A stretch of DNA of 64,000 bases, from the NCBI GenBank assembly GCA_938003545.1, contig CALKXY010000002.1, positions 1-64,000 on the forward strand, in the 5' to 3' direction. This DNA is from an uncultured Caulobacterales bacterium (GTDB lineage Bacteria > Pseudomonadota > Alphaproteobacteria > Caulobacterales > Maricaulaceae). Position numbers and translations under genes: made by a program. The notes under the pieces were generated by a model. It ran no database searches, was not told the DNA's origin, and worked only from the letters and a program-made list of their open reading frames with translations. Of this stretch, positions 48,683 to 58,790 are shown piece by piece (position 1 is the first letter of the stretch; each line of letters starts with the position of its first letter).

Positions 48683-49933
48683 ATGTCTAACTCAATCTCA
48701 TTTCTTCTCTGTAACTGGTGGATGCTTCTCCTTGCAGGGCTTATTGGCCTACTTTTAGGGTGGCTTTTCTTCCGTGGTAAAAAAATTGACGGCGATATGT
48801 CTATTGAAGGTGAAGCCGCTTTGCGGGCTGAAGCTGATAGCCTGCGTGCACGTGTTCAAGAACTTGAAGGCAATGTATCTAGTCGCGACACTGAAATTTC
48901 TGGCCTTAAGGGTAAGTTAGCAGCTGGCGCTGCTGGTGCAGCCGCCGCAACGGCACTTGCGGCAACAGCTGCTGCATCGAAATCTGATGACAGTGCAGCT
49001 GACGATACATACGCTCTAGAGTGGAGAAATCGTTATCTTGCCGCTCGAGTAAAGTATCTTGAAAGCCAAGTCGCTGAAGCTCCAAAAGCTAAGAAAGCTG
49101 CTCCGAAGAAGGCGGCATCGAGCAAAGCAGCTAAGGCTGCTGGCGCGGCGGCCCTAGTGGGTGCTGCTGTAGCGACAAAACCGAAAGCGAAAGCTAAGCC
49201 TAAAGCAGCTGCAAAGCCAAAGGCAAAAACTGCGGCGAAGCCTAAAGTTCTCTACACGGATGGCCCGACGGACGGTACGCCGGATGATCTGAAGTTGATC
49301 AAAGGTATTGGGCCAAAGTTCGAGAAAGACCTTAACTCAAAAGGTATCTATTACTTCCGCCAGATTGGGGCTTGGAAGAAAAAAGATGTCACAATGGTTG
49401 AAGGTGTTATCGACTCAATCCCGGGCCGCATAGAAAGAGACGAGTGGGTTAAGCAAGCCAAAGGCTTTGCTAAGTCAACGTCAACAAAATCACGTGGTAA
49501 GCCTGGTCCTAAACCTGGCACGAAACGTGGTGCATTAACTGCAGCAGGTAAGCCTCGCCAAAAGCCTGGCCCTAAGTCGGGTTCGACACGCACGAATGCT
49601 AAGGCCAGTGCGCAAGAAGCTGCTTTTGAGAAATACTTCACCAACGTACAGAAGTACCATCCAAAGGCTCGCAAGCCAGTTGTTCAAGGCATCGTTAAGC
49701 ATTGCGGCATCGCATTGAGTACGCGTGATGGATCACTTGTAGCATGTTCTGATGAATCCGAATTGCAAACTGTTGCAGACGGCTTTGTAACCAAGAAGTT
49801 AGGGAAGACGGAAGGTCAAATGGATCTTGTCAAAGAAGTTTGCCAAGACATGAAGGGCGAGCGTTTCAAATCTCGCGTCACATTCTATTACTTGGCGGCT
49901 AAAAAAGCGCGTAAGCTGGGTCAATTCACATAG
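48683..49933 (+). CDS. TM-anchored K/A-rich protein with helix-hairpin-helix-like and DUF2853-like domains
   Basis: N-terminal TM; DDLKLIKGIGPKFEKDLNSKGIYYFRQIGAW; GKPGPKPGTKRG linker; GIALSTRDGSLVACSDESELQTVADGFVTKKLG...VTFYYLAAK. Confidence 0.75.
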   Translation: MSNSISFLLCNWWMLLLAGLIGLLLGWLFFRGKKIDGDMSIEGEAALRAEADSLRARVQELEGNVSSRDTEISGLKGKLAAGAAGAAAATALAATAAASKSDDSAADDTYALEWRNRYLAARVKYLESQVAEAPKAKKAAPKKAASSKAAKAAGAAALVGAAVATKPKAKAKPKAAAKPKAKTAAKPKVLYTDGPTDGTPDDLKLIKGIGPKFEKDLNSKGIYYFRQIGAWKKKDVTMVEGVIDSIPGRIERDEWVKQAKGFAKSTSTKSRGKPGPKPGTKRGALTAAGKPRQKPGPKSGSTRTNAKASAQEAAFEKYFTNVQKYHPKARKPVVQGIVKHCGIALSTRDGSLVACSDESELQTVADGFVTKKLGKTEGQMDLVKEVCQDMKGERFKSRVTFYYLAAKKARKLGQFT

Positions 49934-49957
49934 AATGATCCGCATATAAATTACTTG

Positions 49958-49987
49958 AAAAACCCGTCTTTATGGCGGGTTTTTTTA
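49958..49987 (+). terminator. Rho-independent terminator
   Basis: AAAAACCCGTCTTTATGGCGGGTTTTTTT. Confidence 0.9.
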
Positions 49988-50002
49988 TTGCATCCATGAG
50001 CT

Positions 50003-50443
50003 TTGCCTCTGATGTACGTTCTAATCATGGAAATTATCCGTGATATACATTTTGCCAAACTCAATCCATCGTTATGGCGATGGAATAGTTTTCATCCGAC
50101 AGAACTTGCCTGCCGTCATTGCGGCGAAATATACATCTGGCCAGATTTTTTGGACCGCCTTCAAAAGGCTAGAACTCAAATAAATCGACCTTTCCATATT
50201 CTATCCGGACATCGCTGTCCTTTGCATAACGCTAAAGTTGGCGGCGCGCCTTTTTCTCAACATTTGAAACTGGCTGTAGATATTTCTCTGCAAGGGCATG
50301 ATCGTTTTGACTTACTCGATGCCTGCCGAGCAGCGGGCTTCACGGGATTTGGATTTTACCAAACCTTCCTACACATCGATTTAGGCCGCCCAAGACAGTG
50401 GTGGTCGACCCCAACAGTGAGAGATTTATGGCAGATATTATGA
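50003..50443 (+). CDS. Peptidase M15-like endolysin
   Basis: FHPTELACRHCGEIYIWPDFLDRLQKAR, SGHRCPLHNAKVGGAPFSQHLKLAVDI, TFLHIDLG. Confidence 0.85.
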   Translation: MPLMYVLIMEIIRDIHFAKLNPSLWRWNSFHPTELACRHCGEIYIWPDFLDRLQKARTQINRPFHILSGHRCPLHNAKVGGAPFSQHLKLAVDISLQGHDRFDLLDACRAAGFTGFGFYQTFLHIDLGRPRQWWSTPTVRDLWQIL

Positions 50444-50895
50444 CGCTTGGCTTTGAGGCCGCGACAGGCGGTCTTTTCGGCATTTTTGGTACGGCGTTAG
50501 GGCGGGTCGCTGGTTTCTTCGAAAGGCGGCAGACGCATTCCCAAGAACAAGCCCGATGGGGCCATGAGGTTAAATTACATGAGTTGAACATGCGAGCACG
50601 GTTTCAAGAGACAGAAATGGAACTGGCCTTGGCGGCGCAGTCTGGATCATGGACGGGTCTAGAGGCCTCGATCAGAGCTGACGCTTCCGTGGGTGTAGCA
50701 AGTCAATGGGTTGTAAATATATTGAGGCTTGTTCGTCCCGCTTTGACCTTTTCTCTATGGTTGATTACGGCTTGGATATTCTTCCGAACGCAAAACCAAG
50801 CAATCGCGGAAGCGGCTGTATTCGCGGCGACTGCATCTACGTTGTGGTGGTTTGGTGATCGTGCACCCAAGCCATGGGGAAGCCCTGTTACCTAG
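50398..50895 (+). CDS. 3TM holin-like protein (GTA/phage release type)
   Basis: 165 aa: FGIFGTALGRVAGFFE, charged coiled segment, VNILRLVRPALTFSLWLITAWIFF, AEAAVFAATASTLWWFGDRAPK; overlaps an endolysin gene. Confidence 0.7.
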   Translation: MVVDPNSERFMADIMTLGFEAATGGLFGIFGTALGRVAGFFERRQTHSQEQARWGHEVKLHELNMRARFQETEMELALAAQSGSWTGLEASIRADASVGVASQWVVNILRLVRPALTFSLWLITAWIFFRTQNQAIAEAAVFAATASTLWWFGDRAPKPWGSPVT

Positions 50896-52451
50896 AGCTG
50901 CCCCATTTCAACAGCCTGTTTCACAGATGTTGCTGTCAGTATTGTTACCACAATCAGCATTACCAGAGCATATATCGTAGCAATGCCGTAGCTGGCAATA
51001 ATCGTCTTAAACCACCCGCGTTGAAACATCCGTTTTGCGCTCAGGGGAAGATAGATCATCATTCCTATGAGGAATATGTTGAAGGATGCGGGAATGGGCG
51101 TCCACTGCGCAAGTAGAATCAAAACAACAAGAAACCCGAAAGTGACAGCATGTATATAGGCTGCGTGAACAAGGTGGTCATAAAGTAGGGCGTTACGTCG
51201 CCCTCTAATGAAACCAATGCCGATGAAGGCGGCTAGAGGCATCATCAAAAACATAATGCGAGGAAGGTAGCGTGATATACCTTCATTCAAGAGTGCGGGA
51301 TTACGTAAAACTTGAACAGATATACGTTGAATGTCTACTTGTGACAGGTTCAAATCACCTATTTGACCTTCGCCTAAATTGATTGAAAGCCCTTGCTCTA
51401 TATTTGTCGGGAGTATGTTGAATGAGGCTCGCGTTAATCCGAGATTGCTTAGTCGTTGATCAAGAATTTCTAAGGAATCTCTGGTTGCTGCCTTTCCATT
51501 TTCATTCACGGATGGATGAAGTTCGTTAAAAAGATCTAGCTGTTTTCCTTGTTCATGGGCTTTGATAATTCGGTCGCCGATGGTCTCTGGGTTACGTGTT
51601 AAACTCAGGATGTCATTATAGACACTAAGGGCATTTTCTACATTGTCGCTATAGCTTGACAGAGCTCGATTTCGTTTAGACGTTATTTCTGTGTCTGCGT
51701 CAGGTTGGTCTTTTTCTTCCTTTGGCCAAACGCCATAGGTTTTGAGGTTTTCGTCATTGAGGGAAGCGTTTAGCTGTGTTGGGTCTCCATTATAGACAAA
51801 GACCTGCTTTGGTGTGCCTTTCATAAGTCTCGACACGCGATCAAAATCCGTATTGGCGTTTAAGGTATCTATTTCTGCCTGCCGCCGAAAGAAGCCAAAT
51901 TTAGGTGCAAGTTTAACAGATTGATCGTCCATGTATTGGACGTTCCCTGTCATTGAATCCCTCGCGACAATGTCGGTTCTTACGCTGAAAATGTGGGTTT
52001 CAGTAAGGCTCATATATCCGAACAATATAATCGACATGGCGAGGTATATTCGCACTGGTGAAGTCCAGATAGTCCGCCTCCCGTCTGCAAATTCACGCGA
52101 GACTTTTCCTGGGCGTATTATCAAGGACATCCATGTGCGCCAAATTCGGTTCTCAAGTGAGAAAACAGAGGCAAAAGTCTCAAGGCCTAATGCGAATATG
52201 GAGCGACGATAATTATCATTCCTTTGCCCGCAGGCGTGACAATAAACGTCAACCAAAACTTGCTCGCAGGAAAAACATGTCGCGCGTTGGTTTTCATCTG
52301 GGATAGAGTCTTTGCTGAGAAGCTCTTCTCCTGCGATAAAGGCGGCTGCCTCGCCATCCCCGAAACTTGCGCTTATGCCTGATGGTGTTGTCGACACGTC
52401 AATCCCCTTTTTCCTAGATTGCCACATCGTCATGGATAATAGAACATTCAA
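50892..52451 (-). CDS. DUF3667 domain-containing membrane protein
   Basis: CFSCEQVLVDVYCHACGQRNDNYRRS, RPGKVSREFADGRRTIWTSPVRIYLAMSIILF. Confidence 0.88.
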   Translation of the reverse strand: MNVLLSMTMWQSRKKGIDVSTTPSGISASFGDGEAAAFIAGEELLSKDSIPDENQRATCFSCEQVLVDVYCHACGQRNDNYRRSIFALGLETFASVFSLENRIWRTWMSLIIRPGKVSREFADGRRTIWTSPVRIYLAMSIILFGYMSLTETHIFSVRTDIVARDSMTGNVQYMDDQSVKLAPKFGFFRRQAEIDTLNANTDFDRVSRLMKGTPKQVFVYNGDPTQLNASLNDENLKTYGVWPKEEKDQPDADTEITSKRNRALSSYSDNVENALSVYNDILSLTRNPETIGDRIIKAHEQGKQLDLFNELHPSVNENGKAATRDSLEILDQRLSNLGLTRASFNILPTNIEQGLSINLGEGQIGDLNLSQVDIQRISVQVLRNPALLNEGISRYLPRIMFLMMPLAAFIGIGFIRGRRNALLYDHLVHAAYIHAVTFGFLVVLILLAQWTPIPASFNIFLIGMMIYLPLSAKRMFQRGWFKTIIASYGIATIYALVMLIVVTILTATSVKQAVEMGQL

Positions 52452-52488
52452 ATTTGTTTCTTGAACCTCTCGATGATGCGGCTACACC

Positions 52489-53274
52489 TTGAGTATGTTT
52501 AAAAATCAAGTTGTTGTAATTACTGGCGCGTCCGGAGGCATTGGCCGAGGTCTCGCTGAAATGTTTGTAGCAGAGGGGGCTAAGGTCGCGATAAGCGATC
52601 TGTCCAAGCCAGAAATGGTCGCATCTGAAATCGGCGCCGCAGCATTTAAATGTGATGTATCAGACGAAGCATCCGTTAAGGCCTTCATTTCAGACGTTGA
52701 GTCTGATTTGGGCCCAATTGACATATATGTCTCAAATGCGGGTGTCGGGTCAGGAAATGGGAAATATGTTGCTGGTGGGAGCAATGAAAGTTGGGAGCTG
52801 GCGTGGCAGGTAAATGTGATGGGCTCTGTCTATGCTGCGCGTGAACTTATGCCGCGTTGGGTCGAGCGTAAGTCTGGCCGTTTCGTTATCACTGCATCTG
52901 CAGCAGGATTATTAAATCAAATTGGCAGTGCATCTTATTCCTGCACGAAACATGCGGCGGTCAGTTTGGCAGAGAGCATTGCAATTGAGCATGCGGATGA
53001 CGGGATCAAATCCCATTGCATATGCCCGCAATATGTTCGGTCCAACATGACCAAAGGGATGCCTATGGCAGAAGGATCACAAGACGGTCTTCTTGAGCCA
53101 AAAGATGTTGCGAATGCCCTGAAAGCTGCGATCGAAGCAGATGAATTTTTTGTCTTTCCGCACCCAGTCGTCAAAAGTTACTTCATCAATAGAGCCATGC
53201 ATCCAGACGCATATTTGTCAGGCATGCGAAAGTTAAAAGCCAAGGTCGGACAGGCCTTTGGTAAAAAAGGATAA
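52489..53274 (+). CDS. SDR family oxidoreductase
   Basis: VVITGASGGIGRGLAE, YVSNAGVGSG, YSCTKHAAVSL. Confidence 0.93.
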   Translation: MSMFKNQVVVITGASGGIGRGLAEMFVAEGAKVAISDLSKPEMVASEIGAAAFKCDVSDEASVKAFISDVESDLGPIDIYVSNAGVGSGNGKYVAGGSNESWELAWQVNVMGSVYAARELMPRWVERKSGRFVITASAAGLLNQIGSASYSCTKHAAVSLAESIAIEHADDGIKSHCICPQYVRSNMTKGMPMAEGSQDGLLEPKDVANALKAAIEADEFFVFPHPVVKSYFINRAMHPDAYLSGMRKLKAKVGQAFGKKG

Positions 53275-53279
53275 TGTTA

Positions 53280-54040
53280 TGAGCCAAAGATTTGATTTAT
53301 CGGGCCGTGTAGCTCTCGTTGCAGGCGCATCTCGTGGTATTGGCGAGGCCATTGCTCACGGCTTAGCTCAGCACGGAGCCACTGTTGTGTGTTCCAGCCG
53401 TAAACAAGGTGATTGCGAAAAAGTTGCCGAAGCCATCCGAGCGGCAGGCGGCAATGCCATCAGCGCAGAACTCCATTTAGGTGAGCTGTCTGATCACGGT
53501 AAAGTTGTCGATATGATTGGCGAAAAATATGGTCGTCTGGATATTCTAATCAATAATGGCGCAACGAACCCTTACATGGGACCGTCACACGAAGCGCCGG
53601 ACTCCGCCTATGACAAAACCTTCGATGTGAACGTCAAAGGTCCATATTATCTTTCATCCACGGCGATCCCGTTAATGTTAAAAAATGGGAAAGGCGCGAT
53701 TGTGAATGTTGCGTCGATTGACGGTATTCAGCCTGCGCAAGGTCGCGTTATTTATGGTATGACGAAAGCCGCCGTTATCGCCATGACAAAGGGTATGGCC
53801 AAGGAATATGGCAATCACGGAATTCGTGTAAATGCATTGCTGCCTGGGTTTACGGATACAAAGCTAGCTTCTGCACTCAAGAAAGCTCCTGGTATTCAGA
53901 AGTTTATGGATGAGAACCTTGCGATTTCACGTATGGCACAACCTGAAGAGATGGTTGGCGCCGTGCTCTATATGGTAAGCGACGAAAGCAGTTACTTTAC
54001 AGGTCAAGGCATGGTGGTCGACGCTGGAGCCATTATCTAA
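53280..54040 (+). CDS. SDR family oxidoreductase
   Basis: VALVAGASRGIGEAIA, INNGATN, YGMTKAAVIAMTKGMA. Confidence 0.95.
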
Positions 54041-54042
54041 CC

Positions 54043-55107
54043 ATGGCGGATAATAATCCAACCATTGAGGTGAGAGACGGTGAAGCCTTAGACATGGCTG
54101 TCATTGACCCGCTTTTAAAAGACTCAATCCCAGGTTTGTCGGGCGAGGCTAACGTTACGCAATACCCTAGCGGCGCGTCAAATCTTACATATGCGCTCGA
54201 TTATCCAGAACGACGCCTCGTTTTACGCCGCCCTCCTTTTGGGACAATTCCGAAAGGTGGCCATGATATGTTCCGAGAATATCGGATCATGCGTGATTTA
54301 ATGCCTGTGTTCTCGGCTGTTCCGCCTGTGCTTTATTACACTGCTGATGAAAGTCATATTGGCAAAGAATTCTATGTGATGGAGCGGGTGGACGGCCACA
54401 TTTTACATCGCATCCCCAAAGATTGGGGCTGGACAGAACGCGAAAACCGCCAGCTTTGCGAAAACTTCTTTTCTAAATTATGTGATCTGCATACCTTGGA
54501 TGTCGAGGCAGCAGGCCTTGCAGATTTTGGTAAGCCAGAAGGCTATGTTGAGCGGCAAATCATGGGCTGGAACCGTCGTTGGAATCGGGTCCTCACAGAT
54601 GATGTTCCGCATTATGAAGATATACAGCAGTGGTTAGAAGATAAAATGCCGGCTGATTCTGGTAAGGTTGGCGTCCTTCACGGCGATTACCGCATTGATA
54701 ATTGTATTCTTGACCCAAAAGACCCCACGCAAATCTCAGCGATTATAGATTGGGAAATTTCTGCACTTGGCGACCCTCTTATGGATTTGGGTAATACGCT
54801 GGCTTACTGGGTTCAAGCCGATGATCCGCCGCATATGAGGCTAACGGTACGTCAACCTTGTATGAATCCGGGTATGATGACGCGTAAAGAGGTTTTGGAG
54901 TTTTACGCTGAGCGGACAGGTTTTGATGTGTCCGATATGACCTATTATTATGTCTATGGGATTTGGCGTCTTAGCGTCATTATTCAGCAAATTTATTTCC
55001 GTTATGTCAGCGGAGCGACGCAAGATCCGCGTTTTAAAGACTATGGTCAAATGGTCATGGCATTGGCAGAGACGGCAAGAGAAAAAATAAAAACAGGAGA
55101 AATTTAA
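54043..55107 (+). CDS. Phosphotransferase family protein (ACAD10-type kinase-like)
   Basis: VLHGDYRIDNCILDPKDPTQISAIIDWEISALGDPLMDLG. Confidence 0.93.
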   Translation: MADNNPTIEVRDGEALDMAVIDPLLKDSIPGLSGEANVTQYPSGASNLTYALDYPERRLVLRRPPFGTIPKGGHDMFREYRIMRDLMPVFSAVPPVLYYTADESHIGKEFYVMERVDGHILHRIPKDWGWTERENRQLCENFFSKLCDLHTLDVEAAGLADFGKPEGYVERQIMGWNRRWNRVLTDDVPHYEDIQQWLEDKMPADSGKVGVLHGDYRIDNCILDPKDPTQISAIIDWEISALGDPLMDLGNTLAYWVQADDPPHMRLTVRQPCMNPGMMTRKEVLEFYAERTGFDVSDMTYYYVYGIWRLSVIIQQIYFRYVSGATQDPRFKDYGQMVMALAETAREKIKTGEI

Positions 55108-56369
55108 TGGGAAATATGAGTTTAGGTCGGACAGACCGTGTCGAAAAACTATGTGATTCAGTTCGCGAGATTGTTCGCAATGATGTCATTCCTCTAGAAA
55201 ATGAATGGCACGCAGAAACTGAAAATGCGGATGACCGTTGGAAACACACGCCACGCCAGATGGAAATTTTAAACGGGTGGAAAACAAAGGCACGCGAACA
55301 GGGGCTTTGGAACTTTTGGCTCACTAAAACAGGTCTTACTGCGTCCGACAAAGGGTATGGTCTATCGACTGTGGAATATGCTTATCTGGCCGAAGAAATG
55401 GGCTGGTCCCATCTTGCCCCCGAAGTCTTCAATTGCTCTGCACCTGATACAGGTAACATGGAAGTCTTTGAAAAATACGGGACTGATGAGCACAAAGACC
55501 GTTGGTTGAAGCCAATGCTTGAGGGTGAAGTACGCTCCGCATATTTGATGACTGAACCTGATGTCGCGTCATCAGATGCCACAAATCTTGATTTCTCAGC
55601 TGTAAAAGATGGTGATGAATGGGTTTTTAATGGCGAGAAATATTGGTCCTCGGGGGCGGGGGATAGCCGTACTAAAGTTTACATTCTCATGGCACGAACA
55701 GCGCCGCGCGACGGCGATGCGGGACGTCATCAGCAGCATTCAATGTTTGTGGTGCCTGCTGATACGCCGGGTATCACGAAACTTCGGGCTATGAAGGTGT
55801 TTGGTAATGATGATGCGCCTCATGGTCATTTGCATCTTCGCTTTGAAAATGTCCGTGTGCCTGCAGATGCGCTTTTGATCGGTGAAGGTCGAGGTTTTGA
55901 GGTTAGCCAAGGTCGTCTTGGGCCTGGCCGTATTCACCATTGTATGCGCGCCGTTGGGCAAGCTGAACGTGCGATGGAGCTAATGTGCAAACGCGCCGTA
56001 TCGCGGACGGCCTTTGGCCGCCCATTGGCAAAACTGGGTGCAAATTACGATATAATTGCCGATTGTCGTATTCAGATTGAGCAGACGCGCTTGCTCTGTT
56101 TGAAAGCGGCTTGGATGATGGACCAAGGTGACCCACGTGCAGCTGCACCTTTGATTTCACAAATTAAAGTCTCTGCCCCGAATATGGCACTAAAAGTCAT
56201 AGATGAAGCCATGCAAATGTTTGGCGGCACGGGTATCAGTCAGGATACACCTCTTGCTGGTATGTATACTCAGATGCGGACCCTGCGGTTTGCGGATGGT
56301 CCGGATGCTGTGCATCGTATGCAGGTCGCGCGTAAAGAACTGCGCGCTTATACAAATCAGAAAGTCTAA
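55107..56369 (+). CDS. Acyl-CoA dehydrogenase
   Basis: AYLMTEPDVASSDATN, GEKYWSSGAGD, MQMFGGTGISQDTPL. Confidence 0.95.
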   Translation: MGNMSLGRTDRVEKLCDSVREIVRNDVIPLENEWHAETENADDRWKHTPRQMEILNGWKTKAREQGLWNFWLTKTGLTASDKGYGLSTVEYAYLAEEMGWSHLAPEVFNCSAPDTGNMEVFEKYGTDEHKDRWLKPMLEGEVRSAYLMTEPDVASSDATNLDFSAVKDGDEWVFNGEKYWSSGAGDSRTKVYILMARTAPRDGDAGRHQQHSMFVVPADTPGITKLRAMKVFGNDDAPHGHLHLRFENVRVPADALLIGEGRGFEVSQGRLGPGRIHHCMRAVGQAERAMELMCKRAVSRTAFGRPLAKLGANYDIIADCRIQIEQTRLLCLKAAWMMDQGDPRAAAPLISQIKVSAPNMALKVIDEAMQMFGGTGISQDTPLAGMYTQMRTLRFADGPDAVHRMQVARKELRAYTNQKV

Positions 56370-56433
56370 CTTAACCTGATTTTCAGCCTAACACTGTAAC
56401 GGGGGTCTACGATTGCGAGCGTGGGACCCCGTT

Positions 56434-58767
56434 ATGACATTTGCCGACACTGATACGACGACTGAAACTGTTGATACGCCAACCAAACGGGTTTTGGGCC
56501 TTGCCGCTATATTCACGGCGACAATTTTCCTTTCTGCGACATTGCTGTTCTCTGTACAGCCTATGTTTACTAAACTCATTCTTCCGCTTTTGGGTGGGGC
56601 GTCGAACGTCTGGAATACGGCGATGGTCTTCTTTCAGGCCATGTTATTAGGCGGATATATTTACGCGCATTTAGTATCCAAATATTTGCCATTAAAAGCA
56701 CAAATTGGTGTCCATGCCGCCGTAACGGCAGCGGGCCTCTTGTTTCTGCCCTTAGCTGTTTCCTCCAACATTGTCCTACCTGAAAGTGGAATGCCGACAT
56801 TTTGGTTGCTTGGATTGTTTGGTGCGACTGTAGGGCTTCCGTTCTTTGCGCTCTCGGCGAATGCACCACTGTTGCAACGCTGGTTTAGTCTTACTGATCA
56901 TAAAGATGCACAAGACCCATATTTTCTTTACTCAGCGAGTAATGCCGCGAGCCTCATTATCCTCTGTGCTTATCCGTTCTTAATCGAACCCAATTTTAGG
57001 TTAGGCGGACAAACATTCACCTGGGCTTTAGGGTATGCGGCTTTACTGGTGATGATTATTTTGACAGCCATTATTTTACTGCGACGTTTACGACCCACTG
57101 ATAGATCATCTAAAAAAACACCAAAACAGGCAACGTTAAGTAACTGGAAGGATAAGGCCTTCTGGGTCTTTTTAGCGTTTTTACCATCCAGCCTCATGTT
57201 GGGTGTTACGTCCTATATGACGAATAATATCGCATCGGCACCGTTTCTCTGGATAATGCCGCTCGCTTTATATCTGCTTACATTCGTGATTGTCTTTGCT
57301 CGCAAACCACTCGTTAGCGGTAAAGGGCTGGGAAGGTTTTTTCCTTGGGTTGTGATTCTTGGGTTCGCCTTAATCGCCCCAAATCAGAGCTTTAATATTG
57401 CAGGTATGACCCTGAATACGTCGCCTCCGCCTATGATAAAAATTCCGCTCCTATTGGGTGTGTATTTTCTAATTTCTTTATATTGCCACGCATTGCTGGT
57501 TGAGCGACGTCCAGATGTTTCTGGTCTCACGGGATTTTATATCCTCATGTCGGTTGGCGGCGTTTTAGGTGGCATCTTTAATGCTCTGCTTGCGCCAGTG
57601 ATTTTTACGGGCATTTATGAATTTGCGTTAGTTCTCGCGCTCGTTTTGTTTCTGAGGCCGGAAGGTATTGTTTTGCCTCAATCTGCCGAAAAGCCTTGGT
57701 CGCTTTTAATCATTGGGACGATAGCGGCTGGCGTGAATGCGCTTTTGTTGATGGCGACCGGTGTTGAAACAAAATTCATTCTATTCATGACGATTGCTAT
57801 TTTGGCCTTATCAACGATCCGTTTTGACATGGGACGATTAATAAAATTCGCTATGTTCTTGGGCCTTCTTGTCGCGGCCTTTGGTTTAAATATATTCGGG
57901 TCAGGCTCTATCTTTAAAGACCGCTCTTTTTATTCTCTGCTGGCGGTAAAGGTTGACGATAGTCCGCATGGTAAAGTTCATAAATTTGTCCACGGCGACA
58001 CGTTCCATAACTACCAACTTCGTGCGCCTGACTTACAGCATGTACCCACGTCCTATTACATTGAAGGTGGATCGATCCACAGCGCAGTCGAATCTGTCAG
58101 AGCCAATGTGGAAGATGGGTTTGATATTGCCGTTGTCGGCTTGGGCGCAGGCGCAATGGTTTGTTATGAAAAACCAGGTGAGAATTGGACCTATTTCGAA
58201 ATTGATCCTGCCGTCGTCGACTTGGCCCGGAACTCTGAATATTTCAGTTATATCGAAACCTGTTCGCCAAATGCAGATATCCGGATTGGGGATGCTCGTC
58301 AGAAGTTAAAGGCGGTTGCAGAGCGTAGCTTGGATATGATTGTTATTGATGCCTTTAGTTCTGACTCTATTCCAGCTCATCTGGTCACGCGCGAAGCCTT
58401 GGCTCTATATCAATCGCGTTTGAAAGTTGACGGAGTTGTTTTCTTTCACACATCTAACAAACTTTTGGATGTGACGTCAGTTGTAAGCCGACTAGCTGAA
58501 GATGCTAATCTAACCGCGCGGTATATTGATATCGATAAAGATGGGTTCCTAGGAAATCCATATGCAGATATGGGGGCGCGTTCGACGGGTATTCTTATGG
58601 GGCCTGATACGATTATGCAGCGTGCAACAGCTGGAAATCCAAAGTTTCAGACATGGAAGGCTAGCCGTCATGTCAAGGTTTGGACGGACGACTATAGTTC
58701 AATTCTGGGCACATTGGTAGCTCAGAGCTTGAAAGACGGCCGTGCGGAGGCCATACCGCAGCCGTAA
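56434..58767 (+). CDS. Fused membrane/spermidine synthase-like protein
   Basis: Multiple TM helices, then VVGLGAGAMVCYEKPGENWTYFEIDPAVVDLAR and IVIDAFSSDSIPAHLVTREAL. Confidence 0.9.
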   Translation: MTFADTDTTTETVDTPTKRVLGLAAIFTATIFLSATLLFSVQPMFTKLILPLLGGASNVWNTAMVFFQAMLLGGYIYAHLVSKYLPLKAQIGVHAAVTAAGLLFLPLAVSSNIVLPESGMPTFWLLGLFGATVGLPFFALSANAPLLQRWFSLTDHKDAQDPYFLYSASNAASLIILCAYPFLIEPNFRLGGQTFTWALGYAALLVMIILTAIILLRRLRPTDRSSKKTPKQATLSNWKDKAFWVFLAFLPSSLMLGVTSYMTNNIASAPFLWIMPLALYLLTFVIVFARKPLVSGKGLGRFFPWVVILGFALIAPNQSFNIAGMTLNTSPPPMIKIPLLLGVYFLISLYCHALLVERRPDVSGLTGFYILMSVGGVLGGIFNALLAPVIFTGIYEFALVLALVLFLRPEGIVLPQSAEKPWSLLIIGTIAAGVNALLLMATGVETKFILFMTIAILALSTIRFDMGRLIKFAMFLGLLVAAFGLNIFGSGSIFKDRSFYSLLAVKVDDSPHGKVHKFVHGDTFHNYQLRAPDLQHVPTSYYIEGGSIHSAVESVRANVEDGFDIAVVGLGAGAMVCYEKPGENWTYFEIDPAVVDLARNSEYFSYIETCSPNADIRIGDARQKLKAVAERSLDMIVIDAFSSDSIPAHLVTREALALYQSRLKVDGVVFFHTSNKLLDVTSVVSRLAEDANLTARYIDIDKDGFLGNPYADMGARSTGILMGPDTIMQRATAGNPKFQTWKASRHVKVWTDDYSSILGTLVAQSLKDGRAEAIPQP

Positions 58768-58790
58768 ATTGACAATTGCGGAGCTTAACA

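Noticed and set aside
52506-52784. Minus-strand ORF in the SDR gene
   Set aside because: Antisense to conserved SDR motifs.
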